Origin: Bacteroidales bacterium
Lineage (GTDB): Bacteria > Bacteroidota > Bacteroidia > Bacteroidales > UBA10428
Direction of reading: 5' to 3'
NCBI GenBank assembly: GCA_016935595.1
Contig: JAFGQQ010000161.1
Coordinates: forward strand, 1-14,062
DNA length: 14,062 nucleotides
A model generated the notes under the pieces. It did not search any database. It saw only the letters and a list, made by a program, of their open reading frames with translations, and was not told the origin of the DNA. The stretch's first letter is position 1, and every line of letters starts with the position of its first letter. Below are positions 1 to 7,035 of the stretch, piece after piece. The position numbers and the translations under genes are program-made.

Positions 1-1
1 A

Positions 2-1087
2 CTAGAAGTGCCCTTTGGAAAAAACAATGGGGAAAAAATAAAAAATGTACTGAAATATATTAATCCCAAAGGAACCACACCCATTGCCCATTCACTTGAA
101 TTGGCCCAATTCGATTTTCCGAAATGCGATGATTGCCGTAATATTATTGTCTTAATTACCGACGGTATTGAAGCATGCGATGGAGATCCATGCGAAGTCT
201 CCAGAAGACTTCAGAAAGAAGGCATTTATTTAAAACCATTTATCATTGGAATAGGATTTGATCCCGGATTAAAGGAATCATTCAATTGTGTGGGTGACTT
301 TTATAGTGCATCGAACGAAAAACAATTTAAAGAAGTTTTAAATATTGTTATTACAAGGGCACTTAACTCAACTTCAGCACAAATAAATTTATTAGACTCG
401 CTGGGCAAACCTACCGAAACAAATGTTAATATGACTTTTATTGATAATTTGTCCGGTAAAGTCAAGTATAACTTTATGCATACTTTAAATTACAAGGGAT
501 TGCCCGATACATTGATTTTAGACCCACTTATAAACTACCGGGTTAGAATTAATACTTTACCGCCAGTTTATATAGATAGTATGAAATTAATTCCCGGTAA
601 GCATACTACATTTTATGCTGATGCACACCAGGGATATCTCATTGTTAAATCTGACGAGTTGAAATACCGTGATATAAAATTCATTGTCCGGGAAGCCGAA
701 AAATCCGAAACATTAACATACCAGCAAGTAAACGAAAAAGAAAAATATATTACCGGGAATTATGACATTGAAATTCCAACTATTCCTGTCATAAAACTGC
801 AAAACGTTGGGATTTACCAAAGTCAAACAACTACAATAGAAATACCCAGGCCAGGTATGGTGACTTTTTTAATGAATGCACCTGGTTACGGAAGCATTTA
901 TAAAGAAACTGATGAAGGATTGGAATGGATATATAACTTAAACACCAATCTCTTGAGTGAAACTGTACTTATTTTACCTGGCAATTATAAAGTTGTTTTC
1001 AGACCAAGAAATGCCAACCGGACTTACTTTACAGTTTCTCAATCATTCTCAGTTAAATCAAGATCATCCTCTGCAATTAAATTATAA
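2..1087 (+). CDS. von Willebrand factor A domain protein, 5' end cut off
   Basis: The reading frame is open to the left window edge, so this is the C-terminal part of a larger protein. A GTG at position 8 is in frame but lies inside a vWA domain and is unlikely to be the true start. The second half of the vWA fold is visible: the MIDAS threonine in GTTPIAHSL (71-97) and the MIDAS aspartate in ITDGIEACDG (155-184). The first MIDAS motif (DxSxS) must lie upstream, outside the window. Several cysteines (KCDDC, EACDGDPC, FNC) suggest an exported, possibly disulfide-bonded domain. About 240 residues follow, rich in beta-strand pattern, with recurring P-G-x-(Y/H) turns (IPGKH, RPGMV, LPGNY) that look like degenerate tandem Ig-like or carboxypeptidase-regulatory-like units. 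The role is unknown; vWA proteins usually bind protein ligands through a metal ion. The fold call is firm, the function is not. Confidence 0.8.
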   Translation, partial: LEVPFGKNNGEKIKNVLKYINPKGTTPIAHSLELAQFDFPKCDDCRNIIVLITDGIEACDGDPCEVSRRLQKEGIYLKPFIIGIGFDPGLKESFNCVGDFYSASNEKQFKEVLNIVITRALNSTSAQINLLDSLGKPTETNVNMTFIDNLSGKVKYNFMHTLNYKGLPDTLILDPLINYRVRINTLPPVYIDSMKLIPGKHTTFYADAHQGYLIVKSDELKYRDIKFIVREAEKSETLTYQQVNEKEKYITGNYDIEIPTIPVIKLQNVGIYQSQTTTIEIPRPGMVTFLMNAPGYGSIYKETDEGLEWIYNLNTNLLSETVLILPGNYKVVFRPRNANRTYFTVSQSFSVKSRSSSAIKL

Positions 1088-1103
1088 ATATTTTTAAACC
1101 TTC

Positions 1104-1133
1104 TTGTTAGTCTCTGGTCTAATTACTAATTTG
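1104..1133 (+). promoter_or_regulatory. Possible Bacteroidota-type promoter of the sigma-factor operon
   Basis: TTG at 1104-1106 is followed after 20 bp by TAATTTG at 1127-1133. This is close to the Bacteroidota primary-sigma pattern (TTG, about 19-21 bp, TAnnTTTG), but the -7 element is one base short between TA and TTTG. It would start transcription near 1140, about 15 bases before the sigma-factor ATG. The call rests on pattern match only. Confidence 0.3.
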
Positions 1134-1155
1134 TCGAAATAATATACATTTTATA

Positions 1156-1704
1156 ATGCAGCGTTATTCTGATAAAGAATTAATTGAACTATTTCAAAAA
1201 GGAGATAATAAAAATTATGCATTTAATCTGTTAATTAAAAAATACCAGAAAAAAATATACTGGCATATAAGGAAAATAATTATAAATCATGATGATGCTG
1301 ACGATGTTACACAAAATACATTTATTAAAATCTTTAAAAATTTGAATAATTTCAGGCAAGATTCTGAATTGTTTACCTGGATATACCGTATTGCAACAAA
1401 TGAAGCTATATCATTTTTAAATAAAAAAAGAAGAAGAATATTATTGCCTTTGGTTGATGTTGAGCAGGGCTTAATAAATTCTTTAAAAGATGATCCATAT
1501 TTTAATGGCGATGAATTACAATTAAAGCTGCAAGAAGCAGTATTAAAATTGCCCGAAAAGCAAAGAATTATTTTTAACATGAAATATTTTGATGACATGA
1601 AATATGAACAAATAGCTGAAATTCTTAAAACTTCGGTTGGCGCATTAAAAGCATCCTATCATCATGCTGTAAAAAAAATAGAAAAATATATTAGTAACGA
1701 TTAA
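1156..1704 (+). CDS. ECF-type RNA polymerase sigma factor (sigma-70 family)
   Basis: A 182-residue protein of normal length for an extracytoplasmic-function sigma factor. Region 2 spans about residues 20-92, with the core-binding and -10 recognition signature DDADDVTQNTFIKIF (46-60) and the helix FTWIYRIATNEAISFLNKKRRR. Region 4 spans about 124-177, beginning LPEKQRIIF and continuing with a helix-turn-helix (YEQIAEILKTSVGALKASYHHA). Regions 1.1 and 3 are absent, as expected for this class. The ATG at 1156 gives a conventional N-terminus (DKELIELFQKGD). The gene is first in a + strand cassette with a membrane protein 34 bp downstream and an exported Spy-like protein after that. This suggests that it directs an envelope-stress response and is held inactive by the membrane protein. 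The stimulus and target promoters cannot be read from the window. Confidence 0.93.
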   Translation: MQRYSDKELIELFQKGDNKNYAFNLLIKKYQKKIYWHIRKIIINHDDADDVTQNTFIKIFKNLNNFRQDSELFTWIYRIATNEAISFLNKKRRRILLPLVDVEQGLINSLKDDPYFNGDELQLKLQEAVLKLPEKQRIIFNMKYFDDMKYEQIAEILKTSVGALKASYHHAVKKIEKYISND

Positions 1705-1738
1705 ACCTTTATCAATTTTAACTATCAAAAAATATAAA

Positions 1739-2185
1739 ATGGCTTATATGAATAATTTAGATAAAATAAAAAAAGAACTATCAGGAAATAATTCCAAATA
1801 TGGATTTATTGTTCCTGATAAATACTTTGATGAATTGCCATTAAAAATTCAGGAAAACCTATTAAGGGAAGAAAAAGAAGTAGCAAATCCTGTTTCTGTA
1901 TTTAATCTTAAACCACGAATAGCTTATGCATTTTCACTTATTATTATATTAGCTCTAATTTTTGGCAGCTATTTATTTTTAACACATAATAATCATAACA
2001 AACTAACTACAGAAGATTTAATTGAGTACGCCATTTACTTTGAAGATGATTTTGATGAATCAAGCTTGCTTGAAGAAATAAATACTGTTGAAGAAACTGA
2101 TTTAGATAACGGTACCACCGATTATATTATTGAATACTTAGTATCTGATAATATTGATTATTTAACTATTTTAGAAAATTATTAA
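1739..2185 (+). CDS. Probable membrane-bound anti-sigma factor, Bacteroidota type
   Basis: A 148-residue protein with one predicted transmembrane helix at about residues 61-82 (IAYAFSLIIILALIFGSYLF). The cytoplasmic N-terminal part carries FIVPDKYFDEL (23-33), a FxVPxxYF-like motif that I associate with proteins encoded next to ECF sigma genes in Bacteroidota. The C-terminal part, predicted periplasmic, is very acidic and holds two similar segments (LIEYAIYFEDDFDE at 94-107 and IIEYLVSDNID at 130-140). No HxxxCxxC zinc motif is present, so it is not a ZAS-type anti-sigma factor. ATG codons at 1739 and 1748 are both possible starts; the first is annotated. Its position between the sigma factor and the Spy-like gene is the main argument for a sigma-binding role. 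This is inference from context plus motif. Confidence 0.6.
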   Translation: MAYMNNLDKIKKELSGNNSKYGFIVPDKYFDELPLKIQENLLREEKEVANPVSVFNLKPRIAYAFSLIIILALIFGSYLFLTHNNHNKLTTEDLIEYAIYFEDDFDESSLLEEINTVEETDLDNGTTDYIIEYLVSDNIDYLTILENY

Positions 2186-2205
2186 AATTATAAATACTTA
2201 TAACC

Positions 2206-2676
2206 ATGAAAAAAAAATATTTTATAGTATTTCTTATTTTTTCCTTTTTGCTAGAGATTAATATCCTTAGTCAACACCATGGAGGTAAGTACGGAAAAGA
2301 AAAACGGGAAATGATATGTGCCGAAAGAATTGCTTTTTTTACTGAACAAATAGGGCTTACGCCTGAAGAAGCAGAAAAATTCTGGCCTGTATTTAATGAA
2401 TTTTATGAAAAAAAAGATGAAATACATGATAGGAGAAGAGCAGCAGTTCGTGAATTGTCTGATAATCAAAATTTAAGTGAGAAGGAAATGGAAGACAATA
2501 TGAATGTAATCATTAAATCGTTTGAAGAGGAAACAAAATTAATGGAAGAATATCAGTTAAAATACAAAGAAATTTTACCAATAGAGAAAATTAGTAAAAT
2601 ATACGTTGCTGAACATCAGTTTAAAAAGTATCTCTTACATAAAATTAAAGGTAATAAAGGGGGTAAAAATAATTAA
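2206..2676 (+). CDS. Exported Spy/CpxP-like helical protein
   Basis: A 156-residue protein with an N-terminal signal peptide (MKKK followed by a hydrophobic stretch to about residue 22, probably cleaved near ILSQ|HHGG). The mature part is highly charged and almost entirely helical. LTPEEAEKFWPVFNEF (51-66) resembles the LTxxQ-type helix of the Spy/CpxP family, followed by long charged helices and LPIEKISKIYVAEHQFKKYL (124-143). Members of the superfamily are periplasmic chaperones or metal/stress sensors. In Bacteroidota such proteins are often encoded beside ECF sigma factors, as here, with 20 bp between it and the preceding gene. It may sense or buffer misfolded envelope proteins in the same circuit. 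A single cysteine (C38) and an HH pair after the signal peptide could bind metal, but that is speculation. Confidence 0.65.
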   Translation: MKKKYFIVFLIFSFLLEINILSQHHGGKYGKEKREMICAERIAFFTEQIGLTPEEAEKFWPVFNEFYEKKDEIHDRRRAAVRELSDNQNLSEKEMEDNMNVIIKSFEEETKLMEEYQLKYKEILPIEKISKIYVAEHQFKKYLLHKIKGNKGGKNN

Positions 2677-2679
2677 TCG

Positions 2680-3225
2680 TTAAAACATAGGTATACCATA
2701 TGCAATACCTTCCATTTCATAACTGGGTATTTCACCATATCCTCCAACGGCAACGCTTTTTGTAACAAGAACTATTTGTGCACCCAAGTTAGCTGCTTTT
2801 TTCTGAAGCCTTATTTCAGCGCTCCGTTTAGCTGCTTTTTTTGTACGACTTCCGGAAGATGATGTTGCCGAGACCTCACCTTTCTTTTCCAAACCCTGCA
2901 CTTCGCTCGCATCTTTAGTTAAAATAACAGTTCTCCAATCCCCTGCCTCTAATTCCTGAAATACAGGTTTATTAAATATTTCTTTTGCACCTGTTTTATA
3001 TACAATTTTCTGTACTTGTTTTCGCTCAACTGTTTCAATATTAGTTTTTCCAACTTCCTTATAAGTAATTTTTGAAGCTGATACACCAATAATTTTCGCA
3101 TATATCTTACGCCCGCCGAGCATAAATATTGTATCAGGCTTTTCTGCTTGAGCATATAAATCCTGGGGAAGAATAAAATAAAAACATATAATTAATACAG
3201 ATATAATAAATTTAAGCGCTTTCAT
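2680..3225 (-). CDS. Exported two-domain protein of unknown function, YbjQ/DUF4156-like C-terminus
   Basis: A 181-residue protein with a signal peptide at residues 1-26 (cleavage near LYAQ|AEKP). Residues about 30-84 form a beta-rich unit typical of small Bacteroidota envelope proteins (DTIFMLGGRKIYAKIIGV, then ITYKEVG and QKIVYKTGAKEIF), which usually describes conversion of a key into an internal setting in name only: its function is unknown. After a Ser/Lys-rich linker (about 115-135), residues 136-177 show AEIRLQKKAANLGAQIVLV and a closing EGIAYG, the pattern of YbjQ- or DUF4156-like domains in which an alanine-rich helix precedes a beta hairpin. There is no lipobox cysteine. The stop codon lies 3 bp from the stop of the convergent Spy-like gene. 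I do not recognise a specific role, and the C-terminal domain call is from memory of the pattern only. Confidence 0.6.
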   Translation of the reverse strand: MKALKFIISVLIICFYFILPQDLYAQAEKPDTIFMLGGRKIYAKIIGVSASKITYKEVGKTNIETVERKQVQKIVYKTGAKEIFNKPVFQELEAGDWRTVILTKDASEVQGLEKKGEVSATSSSGSRTKKAAKRSAEIRLQKKAANLGAQIVLVTKSVAVGGYGEIPSYEMEGIAYGIPMF

Positions 3226-3260
3226 GTTATATTTTTATTATCAAATTTCAATATTTGTAA

Positions 3261-3291
3261 CAAATTTATTAATTCTAAATAATAATCTCAA
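3261..3291 (-). promoter_or_regulatory. Bacteroidota-type promoter for the leftward exported-protein gene
   Basis: On the reverse strand TAAATTTG (3261-3268) matches TAnnTTTG exactly, and a TTG (3289-3291) lies 20 bp upstream, which is the expected -33/-7 spacing. Transcription would start near 3255, about 30 bases before the ATG at 3225. The 138-bp gap also has to serve the divergent MutS-like gene, for which I see no equally good promoter. Confidence 0.5.
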
Positions 3292-3363
3292 ATATTATAC
3301 CATACGAATACTTAAATTTAAGCATTTAAAAATAAAAGATTTTACCTGCAAACAACAATTCTG

Positions 3364-5178
3364 ATGAATAAACTAGCATATAAAGTATATACCGATAATA
3401 TTCAAAAATTCAATAAAAAAGTACTTAAATTGAATAAAAGATTGACTCTCCTGTCAATTGCCAGATTATTAAGTTTTCTTTTATCTTTTACTTTTTTACT
3501 AGTTTTTTATGAAATAAATATTCTATTTGCTTTTTCAATTTTTATTGTCTTTTTTGCCTTATTTATTTACCTGATTATTTATTACAATAAAACAAAATCT
3601 CAAAATAATCACTTTCAAATATTAAAAGAAATTAATGAAAATGAAATAGAAGCTTTAAAAGGTAATTATTCTATCTTTCCTGAAGGAAAAGAATTCGATG
3701 ATCCAGACCATAATTTTTCTTTTGACCTGGATATTTTTGGTGAATACTCCTTATTCCAATACGTAAACAGAACCTGCACATCTATAGGTAAAATACAATT
3801 GGCAAAATGGTTACTTATTCCCTTGTTTTCTGAAAAGGAAATCTATCAACGACAACATGCTGTTAATGAATTAACCAATAAATTATACTGGAGACAAAGT
3901 TTTTTAGCAACTGGAAAACAATATGATATTGATAAAAGTAATGATGAAGAAGAAATTTTAAACTGGCTTGGAGAAAAACCTTATTTCTCAAAAAAAATTA
4001 TATATCAATCACTTCGATTTATTTTACCTCTTTTAGTGCTGGGGGCTTTACTGGCTGCAATTTTTAAAGCTCAGCCCATCAATATATTTTTTACATTATT
4101 TATTTTAAACCTGGTTTTTTCAAATTTCGAATTTAAAAAAATAAACCTGGCAAACGAAAGAATATCAAAAAGACTCGATTTAATTAAAAAATACGGTAAT
4201 CTTACCCGGTGTATTGAAAAAGAGCCTTTTAATGATGAATATTTAAACACATTAAAAAACCTTTTATGGTATAAGCATATTAATTCGAGCAAGGTAATAA
4301 AACAGTTATCAAGACAATTAAATGCACTTGAAGGAAGAAATAATTTACTGGCCGGAGTTTTACTTAACGGATTATTTTCATGGAATGTTTTTTATTTAAT
4401 AGCTATTGAAAAATGGAAAATAAAATATAAATCTGAAGTCAAAAATTGGTTAAATTCAATCAAACATTTTGACGCTTTAATTTGTTTGGCAAACCTGGCA
4501 TATAATAATCCAAATTTTATCTTTCCTGTAATTAAGAATAACATAATTATAAAATCAAAAAACATTGGTCATCCTCTAATAATTGAAGAAAATAGAGTAT
4601 GCAATAATTTTTCAATTAAAAAAGATAATGAATTTGTTATTATTACAGGGCCCAACATGGCTGGGAAAAGTACTTTTTTGAGGACAATAGGTATAAATTT
4701 AATTTTGGCAATGGCCGGCGCACCAGTTTGTGCCGATGAATTTCTATTTGCTCCAGTTAATATTTTCACAAGTATGAGGACTTCCGACTCATTATCTAAA
4801 AATGAATCGTATTTTCTGGCAGAATTAATCCGGTTAAAATCTATAATAAGCTATTTAGAAAATGGTAATAAGGCGCTTATATTGCTCGATGAAATTTTAA
4901 AAGGCACTAATATCCAGGATAAACAAACCGGTTCGAAAGAAATTATTAAGAAATTAATCGACTTAAAATCTCCTGGAATTATAGCTACTCACGATCTTTC
5001 TTTAATTGAATTAAAAAAAACCCATGCTGAAAATATTATAGAAAAATCATTTGAAATTGAAATTAAAAAAGAAGAAATTATCTACAATTATATATTAAAA
5101 GATGGCAGTTCAAATAAAATGAATGCCATGATTTTGATGAAACAGATGGGTTTGATGGGGACTAAAAACTATATTTGA
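3364..5178 (+). CDS. Membrane-anchored MutS-like ATPase
   Basis: A 604-residue protein. The C-terminal third is a MutS-family ABC ATPase: Walker A GPNMAGKST (429-437), the MutS signature segment NESYFLAEL (480-488), Walker B ALILLDE (504-510) and the switch histidine in ATHD (541-544). Upstream, DLDIFGEYSLFQYVNRT (121-137) matches the start of the MutS core/lever region. The mismatch-reading domain I, with its Phe-x-Glu motif, is absent. Instead the N-terminus has two strongly hydrophobic helices (about 30-49 and 52-73), and a second hydrophobic pair is at about 217-235 and 238-255, so the protein is probably held in the inner membrane. It should not be equated with MutS1 of mismatch repair. 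MutS paralogues of this kind are widespread in Bacteroidota, with no role known to me. The 3' end overlaps the convergent outer-membrane protein gene by 17 bp. Confidence 0.88.
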   Translation: MNKLAYKVYTDNIQKFNKKVLKLNKRLTLLSIARLLSFLLSFTFLLVFYEINILFAFSIFIVFFALFIYLIIYYNKTKSQNNHFQILKEINENEIEALKGNYSIFPEGKEFDDPDHNFSFDLDIFGEYSLFQYVNRTCTSIGKIQLAKWLLIPLFSEKEIYQRQHAVNELTNKLYWRQSFLATGKQYDIDKSNDEEEILNWLGEKPYFSKKIIYQSLRFILPLLVLGALLAAIFKAQPINIFFTLFILNLVFSNFEFKKINLANERISKRLDLIKKYGNLTRCIEKEPFNDEYLNTLKNLLWYKHINSSKVIKQLSRQLNALEGRNNLLAGVLLNGLFSWNVFYLIAIEKWKIKYKSEVKNWLNSIKHFDALICLANLAYNNPNFIFPVIKNNIIIKSKNIGHPLIIEENRVCNNFSIKKDNEFVIITGPNMAGKSTFLRTIGINLILAMAGAPVCADEFLFAPVNIFTSMRTSDSLSKNESYFLAELIRLKSIISYLENGNKALILLDEILKGTNIQDKQTGSKEIIKKLIDLKSPGIIATHDLSLIELKKTHAENIIEKSFEIEIKKEEIIYNYILKDGSSNKMNAMILMKQMGLMGTKNYI

Positions 5179-6547
5179 ACTTAACCATACACATATTATA
5201 ATCTTTTAAATTTACAAACATGTTGTCTCCTTTACCATCAAAAATAAAAGTGGATAATCTTATTTCGGCATTGGCAGTTGCCTGGTATCCTATTTGCGGC
5301 ATATAAACAAGGGCATAATTATTTTTTAAATCATTCCAGTCAGAAACAATAAAACCACCACCAATTGGAGCTATTTTAAGTTTTTCGTTAAAAAATTTCT
5401 TTTCATATTGCATAAAGAAATAGTCATTCAATTCTTTATTCCCCCTTTCGTGAATAAAACCGTGCATGTACTGAATATTACAATAAGAGCCATCAGCAAA
5501 AAAATAGTCTCCACCAACTATAAATTTCACATATGGTTTTGTTTTGTCAAGGATTAATGAATCCTGGGTAACAGGTACAGGCGACATAGGATAAAGAGCT
5601 GATAAATCATTGGTCATTACTAAATCTTCTTTAGGAAAAAATACTGCAGCTTCTGCCCAAAAGCCTATTCCAGCAAGGCTGGTTGCCAAATCAACACCTA
5701 ATATATGATTTCGAGCAAATGAAAGTTGAGAGTTAATATTGATTCCTCCAAGTGTATCAACTGGTATGAATATATTTCTTGTACCAATTGGCAGTCCATC
5801 TATACCTGAAACATAGCTTATGGAAAAATCAACACTTTTAACAAAACCTTTAAATTTAATTCCTGAAATTGAACTTTTACTTATATTATAACGTGGCATA
5901 ATTATGGAATCTGAAAATCCCTTTAATATCATACCTTGAGGTAATTCCATTCCCGGATTTAATGCATTTGAAAAAATGCCAACCGGCATGTTAACAGGTT
6001 GGAAAAATGGAATAAAAACCCCTTGTACTGAAAAATCATTATTAATATAATAATTTAAATTAATGGCATCGGAACCACGTTGACGGCCAAAATCCAAAAT
6101 ATCTTCCATATCATAAGGATTGAGATTACTTGTTGGGTTTAGTTTATCGGCTGTACCCCAAACAATTCGCTGACGTCCGATAGTGATATCCAAATTTTTA
6201 CTGAGAAAACCATATATTTGAACGTATGCTTCTCTAATTTCAAGATTGTATGGATCAAGAATTCCTTTATTATATAAATCAGCTGATGATATAATGTTAG
6301 GTAAACCTATATTCCTCAGCCATATCTCACTGTAAAACTTCGAATTACCTGTAATTTTTTTATCCAGGTTCAAAGTGAGTCGAGTTTCATTCCATGCCCA
6401 ATCATTTTGATCTTTGAGTAAGAAACGTTCGTCTGTCAACAATTCTCCTGATAATTTTAATTTGTTTTCATCAGGGTTTTGTGCTTTGATTTTACTTAAA
6501 CTTAATAAAAGTAAAACCAATACTAAAAATAAATATGTTCGTTTCAT
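5162..6547 (-). CDS. DUF1302-like outer-membrane beta-barrel protein
   Basis: A 461-residue protein with a clear signal peptide (1-23, cleavage near IKAQ|NPDE) and an aromatic C-terminal residue (KYSF), as in outer-membrane barrels. The body alternates polar and hydrophobic residues in strand-length blocks (LTLNLDKKI, FYSEIWLRN, AYVQIYGF, LDITIGRQRIVWG). The segment GRQRIVWGTADKLNP (124-138) followed by NPYDMEDILDFGRQRG is characteristic of DUF1302-like porins encoded beside RND/MMPL transporters. It is the last gene of the leftward unit, 26 bp after the DUF2141 gene, and would be the outer-membrane end of the system. Its coding end overlaps the convergent MutS-like gene by 17 bp. Barrel and location are well supported. 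The family name is from motif recall, and the substrate is unknown. Confidence 0.78.
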   Translation of the reverse strand: MKRTYLFLVLVLLLLSLSKIKAQNPDENKLKLSGELLTDERFLLKDQNDWAWNETRLTLNLDKKITGNSKFYSEIWLRNIGLPNIISSADLYNKGILDPYNLEIREAYVQIYGFLSKNLDITIGRQRIVWGTADKLNPTSNLNPYDMEDILDFGRQRGSDAINLNYYINNDFSVQGVFIPFFQPVNMPVGIFSNALNPGMELPQGMILKGFSDSIIMPRYNISKSSISGIKFKGFVKSVDFSISYVSGIDGLPIGTRNIFIPVDTLGGININSQLSFARNHILGVDLATSLAGIGFWAEAAVFFPKEDLVMTNDLSALYPMSPVPVTQDSLILDKTKPYVKFIVGGDYFFADGSYCNIQYMHGFIHERGNKELNDYFFMQYEKKFFNEKLKIAPIGGGFIVSDWNDLKNNYALVYMPQIGYQATANAEIRLSTFIFDGKGDNMFVNLKDYNMCMVKFKYSF

Positions 6548-6573
6548 ATGTATTATATTTTTTATTATTTGTT

Positions 6574-7020
6574 TTACATATATTTTATTTTCATAATAAT
6601 TTTTTGGTTTTGCTTTTCCCTTAATTCAAATTTAAATACATCAAAATGAGGTCTTGTAAAACCAGAATGATAATAGTTTGAAAAGCCAAAACCCTCAAGT
6701 GGTTTTCCAATGAAATTATAATTCATTAGTCTGTCACTATTCTCATCATCTAAAAGCGAAAAACCATAAATCCCTGGATCCAAGTTAAATTTTACTGTCA
6801 TTTCTCCATTTAAAACTTCATTCTTATCAAATACTTTTCTTATATATGGTTCTTCTTTGCTAAAACTTTCATTATCTATAAAAATTGCCAGCACTATTTG
6901 TCCTTTTGTTGAACGAATACCTTTAACTACTACTTCAACATTTTGAGCTTTTAAGGAACGGAAACTGCAAAATAACAGGACTAAAACAAAAACTATAATA
7001 TTTTTTTGATTTGAAAGCAT
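6574..7020 (-). CDS. DUF2141 family exported protein
   Basis: A 148-residue protein with a signal peptide (1-25, cleavage near LKAQ|NVEV). The mature part shows the DUF2141 pattern: an opening strand and GQIVLAIF (40-47), then GIYGFSLLDDENSDRLMNYN (83-102), then IGKPLEGFGFSN (104-115) and a closing FDVFKFEL strand. The family is a small Ig/transthyretin-like beta sandwich in the envelope with no established activity. Here it is the fourth gene of the leftward unit, 15 bp from the LolA-like gene and 26 bp from the outer-membrane barrel gene, so it is probably co-produced with the transporter. It could be a periplasmic accessory or could bind the same ligand; nothing in the sequence decides this. 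Confidence 0.85.
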   Translation of the reverse strand: MLSNQKNIIVFVLVLLFCSFRSLKAQNVEVVVKGIRSTKGQIVLAIFIDNESFSKEEPYIRKVFDKNEVLNGEMTVKFNLDPGIYGFSLLDDENSDRLMNYNFIGKPLEGFGFSNYYHSGFTRPHFDVFKFELREKQNQKIIMKIKYM

Positions 7021-7035
7021 AGTTTGTTATTTATA

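Noticed and set aside
3364..5178. Calling the MutS-like gene mutS (mismatch repair)
   Set aside because: Mismatch-recognition domain I is missing, the protein is shorter than MutS1 and it carries membrane helices.
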